Shown here: positions 31,301 to 41,243 of the stretch, piece after piece
Layout: the number at the start of each line of letters is the position of its first letter
How positions within the stretch are numbered: the stretch's first letter is position 1
Origin: Callipepla californica brunnescens
Taxonomy: Eukaryota > Chordata > Aves > Galliformes > Odontophoridae
Direction: 5' to 3'
Length of the DNA stretch: 64,000 nucleotides
NCBI GenBank assembly: GCA_023055505.1
Contig: JALIRH010000045.1
Location: forward strand, 2,542,001-2,606,000
Position numbers and translations under genes: made by a program
The notes under the pieces: model-generated
Told to the model about the DNA's origin: nothing
What the model saw: the letters and a program-made list of their open reading frames with translations, nothing else
Database searches by the model: none

Positions 31301-32113
31301 GGGATGAGCGTAGAGGGGACGGAGAGGGTCTGTGCTGCTGGGACAGTTCCAGCTCTGCTGTCAGCAGCCGGGGAAGCCGTCTCGGTTCTCTGACCCATTT
31401 TGCATGCTTCCCCTTTAGAGCTGCAGCTGGGGGCTGTGAACTGCCCAGAAGCTTCAGCAGGAGGAAACAACCCGGCCCTGGGGGATGCTTAACTGAGGCA
31501 GCAGTGATGCCCAGGCATGGGACAGGGAAGCCCCCATCCCTGCAGGGTCACAGCACTCCAGCTGGGGTGGGGGCACGATCATTACCACCCCGTTGGGTCT
31601 GCCATAGGGGAGCGAGGCCACCAAAAGAGGATCCTTAAAGCACCCAGGAGACAGTCAGGGCACAGTCTGCAGTCAACGGGGCCAAAAAGACCCTTTTCCA
31701 CTCCCTCCAGTGTCACAAGGACAGAGAGCAACAGCACAGCACATTGCCCAGTGCCCACCCCACGCTGGGCTGTGCCATGGGGGCGAGCACTGTGCACACC
31801 TCCCAAACCCTGTGCTGGCATCCAGCACCAAAAAAACCCCCAGAGGACGACCCCCCCCCATAACCCCGATGGGGGAAACTGAGGCACGAGAAAAGCACCG
31901 AGAGCTTTTGAGAAACGACAGCAGAGACCTTCACCCTCACCCCATCCTCCCCCCCATCCCCGGTACCCCCATCCCGGCGACCCCTCGGCCCACACCATCC
32001 CCACGCCCCACCTGCAGGTAGTTGCTCTCGCAGTACTCGGCCACGCGCTGCAGGTTGCTGTGGTTGTCACGCAGTCCCTGCCGCGCCGTGGGGACATCGC
32101 AGGGCTCCGCCAT
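28378..32113 (-). CDS. ABI3: ABI3 (NESH), Abl-interactor / WAVE-complex adaptor, 8 coding exons, one apparent frameshift
   Basis: The exons in transcript order are 32012-32113, 30962-31129, 30340-30516, 29760-29842, 29478-29573, 28949-29128, 28714-28845 and 28378-28538, all with GT-AG junctions. ABI3 is a cytoplasmic adaptor of the WAVE/SCAR actin-nucleation machinery, strongest in myeloid cells. Visible parts are an N-terminal helical Abi/HHR region (residues 1-150, with [21 protein letters not shown] and [14 protein letters not shown]), a Ser/Thr-rich segment ([13 protein letters not shown]), a long proline-rich stretch, and a C-terminal SH3 domain ([15 protein letters not shown]... [11 protein letters not shown]). 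Summed exons give 1099 nt, one too many. Removing one base from the G9 run at 29020-29028 gives 1098 nt and 365 residues, against 366 in human. Before that run the frame reads [12 protein letters not shown]; after it only the next frame reads [12 protein letters not shown]. The start codon matches the human MAE start. Identity is secure; the broken frame is probably an indel error or a real allele. Confidence 0.93.
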
Positions 32114-32131
32114 AGCGCTGGGACTGGAGCC

Positions 32132-32140
32132 CACTTCCTC
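32132..32140 (-). promoter_or_regulatory. PU.1/ETS-type site GAGGAAGTG upstream of ABI3
   Basis: On the - strand GAGGAAGTG lies about 20 bases upstream of the ABI3 ATG. It matches the PU.1 consensus typical of myeloid promoters. ABI3 is expressed in myeloid cells and microglia in mammals. It is a single motif, so the call is tentative. Confidence 0.35.
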
Positions 32141-34291
32141 CCCAGCCGCTCAGACGCCGCGTTTTGAAGCTGGCGGCCGTGCTGACGCAGTGTCTTGCGG
32201 ATGCTCTGTGGGTTCTCACCTCTCCCCGCTCTTCTTGGGCTGAAGTCCCACGAGGGGTGGGCTTGGCGGGATGAGGGGCCACCATCTTGGGCATCATAGC
32301 AGCCAAGATTTGGGGTCACCAAGGGGTCTGCGGAGCGGGGTAGGGGGCACGAAGCTGGGTCCTGGAAGCTGTTCACATCTCTACTTACCCCCCTGACTCC
32401 AACCAGCCCTGTTAAGGGGGCACGGCTTCTTCACGGGGCACAAATCTAATGGGGCTGGAAGCAGCATGGCCCTGGGCAGGGCGGCATTTCCAGGGCAGTG
32501 CTGCAGTTTGCAGCCCAAACATGCCCACTTCTGGGTATTTTGGAGCCTGCTCCTTCATCCTCTGATGAATCCCGGTGGGCATGGAGCGAGACCTGGCTCT
32601 GATGCACCCAGGGAGGGCAATTCCCTTCCCCTTGCCTTTATGGGACTGGCAGGAGGAGATGTAGCCCCAGGGTGGTGCTTCCATCGGCAGCTCAGCTTCT
32701 CTGGATGGCCCCATGTCCCCACCTCGCTCAGCTCAGGCTGGGTGCAGCCATCAGTTTCTGCTCGGGACAGCGTGTCCCTCCTCATGCTTTGCTAATGGAC
32801 TTTCCTTCCCTCACAGGACAGCAGGAGAGGCCATGGTCAAGGGCAGGAAACTCTCACTTCCCAGCACTGGGAGGATCCCTGGTGCTGGGAATCCCCCTCC
32901 ACCTCCACCTCCTCCTCCTCCTCCTCCTCCTTGTGCTTCCTCAGGGCCTCCCAAGCTCTGCTCTCAGCTTCAGTGCTCTGCGTGGGCCAAGTGAGAGCTG
33001 AATCCCCTTCCCTAGCCCACAGCAATTAGTGTGAGGGTGAGGGAAATGATGAACCATCTCTGCTTCTCATATCCTCAACGACCAAGAGCCACCACAGCTG
33101 CCTCCTGGCATCCCCTAGCCCCTTTATCCCAGCTCCCACCATCTCCATTCCCTCCTATAGAGGAACCTGTTCCAGCACCCAGAGGAGATGCTCCCATTGC
33201 CTGTACTGGCCAGGCCCCAGCCCTGCTCAGTCTCAAACACAGAAAGTGGGAGCTCAGGTGCTGCTGAGTGCCCCACAAAGCACATCTCCACCCTTGCCCT
33301 TCCTCCCAACCCTCCCCTATGGCCCCGCCACTGATTACCCAGAGCTTTGAGGCTAATGCCCAACACCTGACCAGCTTATTCTTCTGAGTCTATTATCAGC
33401 TTAGGGACCAAAGACATCTGCTCCTGGCTACCAGCTGGGAGATCTGAAGGAGTCTTCAAGAAGAACGGTGTGGGCACAGAGGACGGCGGCTCGATGGGTT
33501 TCTGAACACCTCCAGCACTGAGAGGGGCAGCCCCTCATCCACACAGGTAAGTGGCTTTGCTTCCTCCAGGCACAAAGGCACTGCAGGTGCCATCATTACC
33601 TCCATGGGTTGATAGCACAGCTGAGCTGCTGTGGCTCCTTGGGACCCACCGTGCCCCAGTGGCACTGATGGGGAGAGGAGCCACGAAAACAACCACACAA
33701 AACCAGCGGGGTCTGGGGAACAGAAGTTTGACACCTTCCAAAGCAGAGATAAGGCACGCTGCCACTTAATCCCATTCCTCTCTATGGTTTAAGAGGTTGT
33801 GGCCAGGCTTTCAAGCCCAGCTTTTAATATGGGAGCAGCACATAACTCTCTCATATCCCCTGGATGCTCCTTCATGAAAAACAGAGGGGCTTTTCCAACT
33901 CAACGTCTCCATGCACGAAGAAGTAACAAAAACAAAGGGACACAGTTCCCACCATGGCTTACTTGCAGGGATGGCACAAAGAGTGGAAGAGAGATTTAGT
34001 TCTTCAGAGTGCCTGCAAAGCTGCTCCTGCCCAAGCACAGGAGGCACATTGGGAAGGTGTAGTTTGCACTTAGCTGCTCTGCTCTTCCTCTGCTGCCTTC
34101 AAACTGCTAATTTTTTGTTTCATTTCTCTGGGTGAGAACAAGCAAAGCTGATTGCTGAGCTTTGAAAGGTGCCTGAGTGCTTCAGCTGAGACATTATCAG
34201 CACTAGCAATAGCATTAGGGCAAAAGCAATAGTCCTAACGTGCCCTAGGAGAAGCCTGACCACAGGCACGTGCCATTTCTGTTGGTTACAG
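32141..34291. other. Divergent ABI3/GNGT2 interval with candidate GNGT2 5' exon
   Basis: No coding exon is seen. A strong donor ACAG/GTAAGT after 33546 could end a non-coding first exon of GNGT2 (about 33.4-33.55 kb), spliced to 34292. The interval of about 2 kb separates two genes transcribed away from each other, as in human. Confidence 0.35.
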
Positions 34292-34297
34292 GGCAAA

Positions 34298-34784
34298 ATG
34301 GCTCAGGATATGACAGAGAAGGAACTGTTGAAAATGGAACTGGACCAGCTGAAAAAGGAGGTGAAGAACGAGAGGCAAATGGTGAGTACTGCCCCCAAAA
34401 TGCAAAAAGGGGGAGTAACCTCAGCACCCTGATGGAACTGGACCAGCTGAAAAAGGAGGTGAAGAACGAGAGGCAAATGGTGAGTACTGCCCCCAAAATG
34501 CAAAAAGGGGGAGTAACCTCAGCACCCTGAGGATGGGGGACATCGCAGCCACGGGCAGCTCTGTGCTTCCCCTCCCAAAGGGGCACACGGATCTGTAGGC
34601 AGATGATGAGCAAGAGAACCCACACAGGGCGTCTCCTTCCTTCCTTCCTTCCTTGCAGGTCTCCAAGACCGGCAAAGAGCTCAAGGAATACATCGAATCC
34701 ATGGCAGGAGAGGACCCGCTGTTGAAAGGTGTCCCTGAGGACAAGAACCCCTTTAAGGAGAAGGGTGGCTGTACGATAAGCTGA
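34298..34784 (+). CDS. GNGT2: GNGT2, cone-type transducin G-protein gamma subunit, 2 coding exons
   Basis: Exon 34298-34381 (acceptor before 34292) joins exon 34659-34784 in phase 0, giving 69 residues, exactly the human length. The product pairs with G-beta on the membrane of cone photoreceptors and couples opsin to phosphodiesterase; it also occurs in other tissues. Visible features are MAQDMTEKELLKMELDQLKK (N-terminal coiled coil with beta), the conserved PEDKNPFKEKGG block, and a C-terminal CAAX box CTIS (C66), expected to be farnesylated because the last residue is Ser. The donor at 34382 and the last 48 exon bases are duplicated exactly 98 bp downstream (see repeat). Reading through the first donor meets TGA at 34429-34431, so only the first donor yields the full protein. 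A CCTT tetranucleotide tract forms the acceptor pyrimidine stretch of the second exon. Confidence 0.95.
34334..34529 (+). repeat. Exact 98-bp tandem duplication of exon end + splice donor in GNGT2
   Basis: Bases 34334-34431 and 34432-34529 are identical over 98 bp. Each copy holds the last 48 coding bases of the exon, a GTGAGT donor and 50 intron bases. The second copy is therefore a decoy exon end inside the intron. Zero divergence implies a very recent event or an assembly duplication. Confidence 0.95.
34635..34654 (+). repeat. (CCTT)5 microsatellite at the GNGT2 3' splice site
   Basis: A CCTT tetranucleotide array runs directly into the acceptor GCAG (exon starts 34659). It supplies the pyrimidine tract, so its copy number may affect splicing. 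Confidence 0.85.
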
Positions 34785-34930
34785 CATCCTTCCTCCTCCT
34801 TCGCTGCCCTGGTTGGGCACGGGGCCGTTCCTGCAAGCCAAGACTGTCCGAAACCCGCTTTCCCTGTAGTCTGACCTCAGCACTGGGGAGCCCCACGATG
34901 AAGTATAGTTGCATCTGAAGTAGCAGCAGA

Positions 34931-34936
34931 AATAAA
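34931..34936 (+). terminator. GNGT2 polyadenylation signal AATAAA
   Basis: A canonical AATAAA lies 147 bases after the stop codon and is followed by an A-rich stretch. It is the only good signal near this short gene, so the 3' UTR is probably about 34785-34955. Confidence 0.7.
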
Positions 34937-35321
34937 AGAGGAAAATTAAAAAAAAAACCTGCCCCCTCTGATCCCAGAGATGAGGCCCAGCTGATGGAAC
35001 AGCGTGTGCTCTCATCTCAAACCGGGCTCTAACGAAGCAGGGAGGGCTGGACGTGGGCTCCGGCTTCTCCAAGGGCTCCTCCGGGGCAGGGGCTCCATGC
35101 AAACCCAAGAGGGGCATGGGGAAAAAGGAGCAAAGCCCCCATCGGCTCAGCCCCAAAGCTCAGCCTGCCTCGGCATCATCCTCCTCGGGAAACACCTGCA
35201 GCGAACCCAGGGCTGCCGGCTCCTGCTCCAAGCATCGCCTCGGACCCTCCCCCCCCCCCCCCCAACGCACATTGGAGGAGTGGCTCCGAAAGGATGCTCA
35301 GGGATGGGAGCGATCTGCTTT

Positions 35322-36717
35322 GGGGGGGGGGGGAGGGAGAAGGAGAAGGGGGGGGGGGGGAGAGAAGGAGAAGGGGGGGGGGGGGAGAGAAGGAGAAGGG
35401 GGGGGGGGGGGGAGAGAAGGAGAAGGGGGGGGGGGGGGGAGAGAAGGAGAAGGGGGGGGGGGGAGAGAAGGAGAAGGGGGGGGGGGGGAGAGAAGGAGAA
35501 GGGGGGGGGGGAGAGAAGGAGAAGGGGGGGGGGGAGAGAAGGAGAAGGGGGGGGGGGGAGAGAAGGAGAAGGGGGGGGGAGAGAAGGAGAAGGGGGGGGG
35601 GAGAGAAGGAGAAGGGGGGGGAGAGAGGAAGGAGAAGGGGGGGGGGGAGAGAAGGAGAAGGGGGGGGGGAGAGAAGGAGAAGGGGGGGGGGAGAGAAGGA
35701 GGAGGGGGGGGGGAGAGAAGGAGGAGGGGGGGGGAGAGAAGGAGGAGGGGGGGGGAGAGAAGGAGGAGGGGGGGGGAGAGAAGGAGAAGGGGGGGGGAGA
35801 GAAGGAGAAGGGGGGGGAGAGAAGGAGAGGGAGAAGGGGGGGGAGAGAAGGAGAAGGGGGGGGAGAGAAGGAGAAGGAGAAGGGGGGGGAGAGAAGGAGA
35901 GGGAGAAGGGGGGGGAGAGAAGGAGAGGGAGAAGGGGGGGGAGAGAAGGAGAGGGAGAAGGGGGGGGAGAGAAGGAGAGGGAGAAGGGGGGGGAGAGAAG
36001 GAGAGGGAGAAGGGGGGGGAGAGAAGGAGAGGGAGAAGGGGGGGGAGAGAAGGAGAGGGAGAAGGGGGGGGAGAGAAGGAGAGGGAGAAGGGGGGGGGAG
36101 AGAAGGAGAGGGAGAAGGGGGGGGAGAGAAGGAGAGGGAGAAGGGGGGGGGAGAGAAGGAGAGGGAGAAGGGGGGGGAGAGAAGGAGAGGGAGAAGGGGG
36201 GGGAGAGAAGGAGAGGGAGAAGGGGGGGGAGAGAAGGAGAGGGAGAAGGGGGGGGAGAGAAGGAGAGGGAGAAGGGGGGGGAGAGAAGGAGAGGGAGAAG
36301 GGGGGGGAGAGAAGGAGAGGGAGAAGGGGGGGAGAGAAGGAGAGGGAGAAGGGGGGGGAGAGAAGGAGAGGGAGAAGGGGGGGGGAGAGAAGGAGAAGGG
36401 GGGGGAGAGAAGGAGAAGGGGGGGGAGAGAAGGAGAGGGAGAAGGGGGGGGGAGAGAAGGAGAGGGAGAAGGGGGGGGAGAGAAGGAGAGGGAGAAGGGG
36501 GGGGGAGAGAAGGAGAGGGAGAAGGGGGGGGAGAGAAGGAGAGGGAGAAGGGGGGGGAGAGAAGGAGAGGGAGAAGGGGGGGGAGAGAAGGAGAAGGGGG
36601 GGGAGAGAAGGAGAAGGAGAAGGGGGGGGAGAAGGAGAAGGGGGGGGAGAAGGAGAAGGAGAAGGGGGGGGGAGAAGGAGAAGAAGGGGGGGCGGGAGAA
36701 GGCGAAGAAGAAGGGGG
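35322..36717 (+). repeat. Homopurine G-rich minisatellite
   Basis: From 35322 to 36692 the + strand contains only A and G (1371 bases), then continues to about 36717 with two C interruptions. The left part has units of about 20-24 bp: a run of 8-14 G followed by AGAGAAGGAGAA. A block at about 35698-35775 has the variant AGAGAAGGAGGA repeated four times. From about 35820 the unit lengthens to 26-27 bp, AGAGAAGGAGAGGGAGAA plus 7-8 G, repeated over twenty times. Each unit carries a G7+ run, so the + strand can form many G-quadruplexes and the duplex can form purine triplex. The very long frames it creates are not genes. Confidence 0.97.
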
Positions 36718-37503
36718 GGGAGACCTCCCCGGGGGAAGATCAGCCGCCGGGGCGGGCCAGAAGGAGAGAAGCCCCGGGGGGGGAGGAAGGAGAAGCCGGG
36801 GTCGGGAGAGCAGGGAAGGCGAAGGGGGGGGCTCCGAGCAAGGAGAAGGAGAAGGGGGGGGACGAGAAGCGAGAAGGTCGGGGGGGACAGCCGGCACCGC
36901 CCCCCCTTAAAACAGAACCCAAACACAGGAGAAATAAAGGTGTCGTTCTTTCTCCGGCAGAAACACACAATAAATCCGCTCCGCTCCAAATCGCGCTCTC
37001 TGTGTCTCCGTCCCTCTCTCTCTCGTGTCCTTCGGGGGCGGCTCTCCCGCTGCCCCCCCCCCCCCCCCCCCGTTCCCGTGCCGTGGCGGAGCTCCGCGTA
37101 ACCCCGCAGCGCTCCGGACGCCCACAGCCGCAGCCCACCCCACGCGGACGACCCACGCGATTCCCCCCCCCCCCCACGCACGACCGCAGAGGCGGTCGGT
37201 TGCCACTCTTCCAGCCAATAGCAACGCGGGAAGCCGTGAGTGTCACCCCTCTCGGCCAATCGGAGACAGCTCCCGGGTTAAATCCCTCCCACCGCGCCTC
37301 AGCGCCGCGCCCCGCCCTCACCGCTCTTCCCGCGCATGCGCACCGCGGTGCGGGCGCCTCCGCACAAAATGGAGCCCGCGCGGTGCGCGGCGCCGTCGGA
37401 GGGCGGAGGGGCGCGGAGCGATCGCGCCGCGTTCCCCGCAGCGCCGCGCGGCCGCCGCTGTCGCCTCAGAACGGAGCGACGCGCGGGGGGCAAAAAGTGC
37501 GGG
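36718..37503. promoter_or_regulatory. CpG island / TATA-less promoter next to the tRNA gene
   Basis: This segment is GC- and CpG-rich with C14-18 runs. At 37215 and 37256 there are two CCAAT boxes, at 37332-37341 a perfect NRF1 palindrome GCGCATGCGC, and at 37366 an AAAATGG YY1-like site followed by GC-rich sequence. This is the typical composition of a housekeeping or bidirectional promoter. No protein gene starts here that I can recognise; the island might serve an unannotated transcript or simply keep the tRNA locus open. Confidence 0.5.
37492..37496 (-). terminator. RNA polymerase III terminator of tRNA-Gln
   Basis: Five T residues on the - strand begin 8 bases after the discriminator base of the tRNA, the normal position for Pol III termination. 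Confidence 0.8.
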
Positions 37504-37575
37504 AGGTCCCACCGAGATTTGAACTCGGATCGCTGGATTCAAAGTCCAGAGTGCTAACCATTACACCATGGGACC
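37504..37575 (-). tRNA. tRNA-Gln (anticodon TTG)
   Basis: Read on the - strand, the 72-nt gene starts GGTCCCATGGTGTAATGG and ends CTCGGTGGGACCT. The 7-bp acceptor stem GGTCCCA/TGGGACC pairs perfectly. The D-arm/box A (TGGTGTAATGGTTAGCA) and box B (GAGTTCAAATC) are intact. The anticodon stem-loop CTGGACTTTGAATCCAG has anticodon TTG (plus-strand 37540-37542), decoding CAA glutamine. There is no intron, and CCA is not encoded. A TTTTT Pol III terminator lies 7 bases downstream (plus 37492-37496). It matches the usual vertebrate tRNA-Gln-TTG and appears to be the syntenic counterpart of a human gene in the same block. Confidence 0.97.
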
Positions 37576-38850
37576 ACGGCGTACGCAGTGCGCCGCGGCG
37601 CCTTCAGGCTCTGCGCGCCGCCGCGGGCGCCCGCCCCGACCCCGCGGACCCGAGTGGGGCTCCCACGGCCCACCCGTGTCCGCGTACCGCCCGGTTCCGG
37701 CAGCCGCCCCTCCCCCCCCCCCCCCCCCCCCCATCTCCGTCTTTTAAGCCCGGACGCCCTTTCGCCGTGACCCCGTTTTCTCGCAGCATTCCCCCGTCCT
37801 CCAAACGCCATTGAATCGTGACACGTTCCGCTGCGTGGAGCCCCGAACACGCGTGGCCTCGGCCCGCGCACCCCTCCCCGCACACCCCGTGCGCCCCTTC
37901 CCCCCCCCCCCCCCCCCCCCATCAAACGGATGAAAAACGCACAGGAACAGCGTTGGAGGGTTTTGGTTTTTGGTTTTTTTTCCTTTTTTTAATTATTTAT
38001 TTCTGTTTTAATCGTTATTCTTTTTGAATGAAACAGCGGAGTAAAGCGGTTTGTGGCAAAACCTCTCCGCTGGGAGAGAACCGGAGCCCGCGCCCAGCCG
38101 CGATCCCTCACCCCACGGCATCACGCGTGGGAAGGACACGGGTGGAACAGAAGGGGGGGGGAAGGTAGAAACATCCGAGAGGAGGAACATCAGCATCGGC
38201 CCCGTACAGTACAGCGGTTTTGAGGCACAGCCTGAGATCACAGCGGGGCAGAGATGCTGCTTTGGCCGTGGGGACGGTGCTGGGTGAGCGGGACCCCAAA
38301 GCTGGTGGGACACCCAAAGCTCTGGGGGAGCATATCACGAGCCCACGGTGTCACCAGCCCACGGTGTCACCAGCCCACGGTGTCACCAGCCCAGACTGCA
38401 CCAACACGATGCCACCGCCCCAATGCCACCCACTTGGGGCCACCAATTTGGGGCCACCAACTCAGTGTGACCAACCTGGTGCCACCAACCCACGCCACGA
38501 AGCCACCTACACCCGTGGCCACTGGGAAAAAAACCCCACTGACCGATGGCCCCAACGCTTCTCACCCACGATGGGGTTCAGCCCCACGACGCCGAGGAGC
38601 TGATGGGATAATTGGAAATAAATGGCGAAGTTCAAAAAAAAAAAACAAAGCTGCAATGGAAGTCTGAGCGGTTAAAAAAAAAACAAAACTGAAAGTAATA
38701 AAAATAAAACTCAGTCACAAGCAAACAGGTCGGACTGCTGAGGTCTGGAGCTTTTTTTTCTTTTTTTTTTTACAACTAACGACCACTTTAAAGTGAAAAA
38801 GAAAGCCCATAAATTCTATTTTTAAAGAACATTTTTCTTTGGGGAAAAAA
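37576..38850. other. Intergenic stretch between tRNA-Gln and the IGF2BP1 3' end
   Basis: No gene is supported. The first 350 bases are CpG-rich with two poly-C runs; then composition turns T-rich, followed by a degenerate minisatellite at 38339-38506. A gene between GNGT2 and IGF2BP1 in human (B4GALNT2) has no recognisable exon here. Confidence 0.5.
38339..38506 (+). repeat. Degenerate 14-16-bp minisatellite, about 11-12 copies
   Basis: Three near-identical units CAGCCCACGGTGTCAC are followed by diverging copies that keep the pattern CA....GTGCCAC (for example CAATTTGGGGCCAC, CAACCTGGTGCCAC). It is tandem and non-coding, located just past the 3' end of IGF2BP1. Confidence 0.85.
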
Positions 38851-38872
38851 AAAAAAAAAAGAGTACTTTTTC

Positions 38873-38874
38873 AT

Positions 38875-38905
<31 letters not shown>

Positions 38906-38908
38906 TTT
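38873..38908 (-). terminator. (AATA)n array acting as IGF2BP1 polyadenylation signal
   Basis: The plus-strand (ATTT)9 array reads as overlapping AATAAA hexamers on the - strand. It is followed downstream on that strand by a T16 run (plus A-run 38845-38860), a good U-rich downstream element. The distance from the stop codon (about 6.8 kb) fits the long 3' UTR known for IGF2BP1. A further AATAAA at plus 37996-38001 could extend it. Confidence 0.55.
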
Positions 38909-39824
38909 TCCCCCTAAACTAACAGCGTGTGGAGTTGCCACTACCTAGTTTTAATCTATTGTCACTAAGAGGTAGATAAACAAAAATGACTTGGTTATAT
39001 AGGAGGTCGTGCCCTGGGGCTGACGTGGTGGAGCGGGCAGACCCTCTGGGGCTCTGACTCACGTGGGGTGACCCCAAAAGTCGTCGGGTTCCGATGCAGC
39101 CGCCCAGAGCTGGGGACGAGGCAGCATCAGGGGAGGGGGAAGGCACGTGTCGGGTTTGGGGACCAGATTGCCTCCTGAAGTCAGCAAGAGTTCGATGCCA
39201 CGCTGAATCCTGATGCGTCCCGAATGAGTATCTGCTCGGTAACAAAACCTTCAACCCATTCCAGTGATTCTCACGGATTCCACTTTGATTCCAGACAATC
39301 CCATCCATTCTCCAGGGTGACCCCGGTGGCAGTGAGGGGCGTGGGAAGGATGGAGCCCTGGGGGATGCTCTGCCCCATCCCTGCGGACAACAGCTTGTGC
39401 TGCTTTACAGAGACCATTTCCCAAACGGGTCGAAAAAATGGCTTTGGTTCTGCCATACATCCTGTGCCTTCATTTGGTGCTGGTTATTTCTTTTTAAAGC
39501 AAAAAGTCCCTTTTTACGTTGTTACATTGACATTTTCCACAGTTTGTAACCCACCACCGCCCCGCAGAGCATCCCTGCTCAAGGGCATCCCTGCTCAGAC
39601 CTATTGGCCTGCACTAAAAGCAACAAAATGTGTAATACAGCAATGGGTTGACTCCCAATGGGCCCAACGTACCGCCCAGCAACCATTACAAACCAGTAAC
39701 CCCAGCAGCCTTCCTCACCAGCTCTCCTCTCCTATGCTGCAGCTCTCCCCTGGGATGCTGGGATGTCCCTGCAGTCTGGGGGGGCTGCAGCTAAGGTCCC
39801 CCCCCCATGCCCAGTGCTCAGCCC

Positions 39825-39832
39825 TGAGGTAG
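39825..39832 (-). promoter_or_regulatory. let-7 8-mer target site in IGF2BP1 3' UTR
   Basis: The - strand reads CTACCTCA, the full 8-mer complement of the let-7 seed, preceded by AA in CAAACTACCTCA. It is the most distal of three sites. Confidence 0.75.
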
Positions 39833-41243
39833 TTTGCACGTGTGCGTTCGCAGCATCTGCACCTTCTCCAGAATTCAGGATTGAAAAGCCTCTGCCTCCT
39901 GGTTTCCCTTTGCTTTGGGGGCTTATCCATAATCACAAATGTTCCGAAGGGAAAAGAAAAGAAAACAAAACTATACATAAAACCACCAAAACAGCGAAGG
40001 AAGGCTGAGTCAACTGAGTAAGGCTTCATTTTTCCCTTCCTGCTCAGCACCAACACGGAGCTCACACCTCTGGAAGCACCTGGAGCACTGCTCAGCCCAA
40101 CATCGGCCCCCAGTGCTGCCCCCCAAAATCCACTCGGACCCTTCTCCACCTGCCAGCACCCAGCCACGGGCAGCCAGCATCGTCCTCTCCCTTTCCAACA
40201 AGATGGAATGGAAAACTCGAGCGAAATCACTGCCAACCTCTGCTCCCAGAGCAAATCCTCAGCCCAGATCCTTCACCTCCCATCTGCACAGCCCACAGCC
40301 ATGGCCGGAACGTCAGCAGCAAGAGCATTATTGGGATGGTGAAAGGACGGCTCAGGGGATGCTCAGAGGAACGTGCGCTTTCCATAGGCTCACATTGACT
40401 TCATCCGAATGAAACAGAAGCTACAACAGGAAAATGGGAGCCAGGAGAAGAGAAAGGAAGGGAGAGAGCGAGGAAGAGACCAAAAAAAAGAAGAAAAAAA
40501 AGCCAGCCCCCTTCTCCTCAAAACCTCAGTTATTAAATTCTGCCAAAAACAAAAAGGAGGAAGATCAGACAACAGAAGCCCACGTTGTGCAGAGCAGTGC
40601 GTTCTGCAGAGCAGGGAGGGAAGACCTACATGAAAAGCAACAAAATTAAATTAACTGAACGTCTCCATCTGTCCCACAGCAAGGCTGCGTTTCTTGAAGT
40701 TTGCTTTCCAGATGCTGGAAACTGCTGTGTTTGGAGCTGGAAATTAAAAGAGAGAGGTTTTTTTGTCTTTTTTTTTTTTTTTTTTTTTTGACTATTTGAT
40801 TCACTTTTCCTGCTGCATTTATTTTTTTTTTTCCTTTCTTCTTTTTTGGAAAAAAAAAATTCTAAAAGAAAAATAAAGCGTGACCCAAACCCGATGCCCA
40901 GGAAACATAGGGCGTAGCTCAGAGGCAGCTTCTTTTCAATAGTTAATAGTTGCAAGGGAATCTCCTCTATTTTGACTCTGTAACACCCAGTGCTGCTGAA
41001 GCCCCACCTGCCTCAGATGCACTTTGGGGGCTGAGCTGGAAGGACAGAACAAGGTCTGATATTTTGTGGGGGGTTTATTTGGCTCCGTTTTTGATTTGCC
41101 ACCAGCTGAATGACAACACAACATCCTGACAGCATTAATAACGGGACCCCTGAACCCACGCAGCATCACTTTGCCTGTTGTGTGGCACTGAGGACCACAA
41201 AGTGCTTTGGGGGCACGTGGCCGTGGGCCATGGCAGTACCCTG

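Noticed and set aside
35004..37814. Very long open frames (936, 682, 653, 573 and 538 codons) over the G-rich array on both strands
   Set aside because: They arise because a homopurine repeat has no stop codons in these frames. They translate to monotonous Gly/Glu/Arg/Lys or Pro/Ser/Leu repeats and have no family resemblance.
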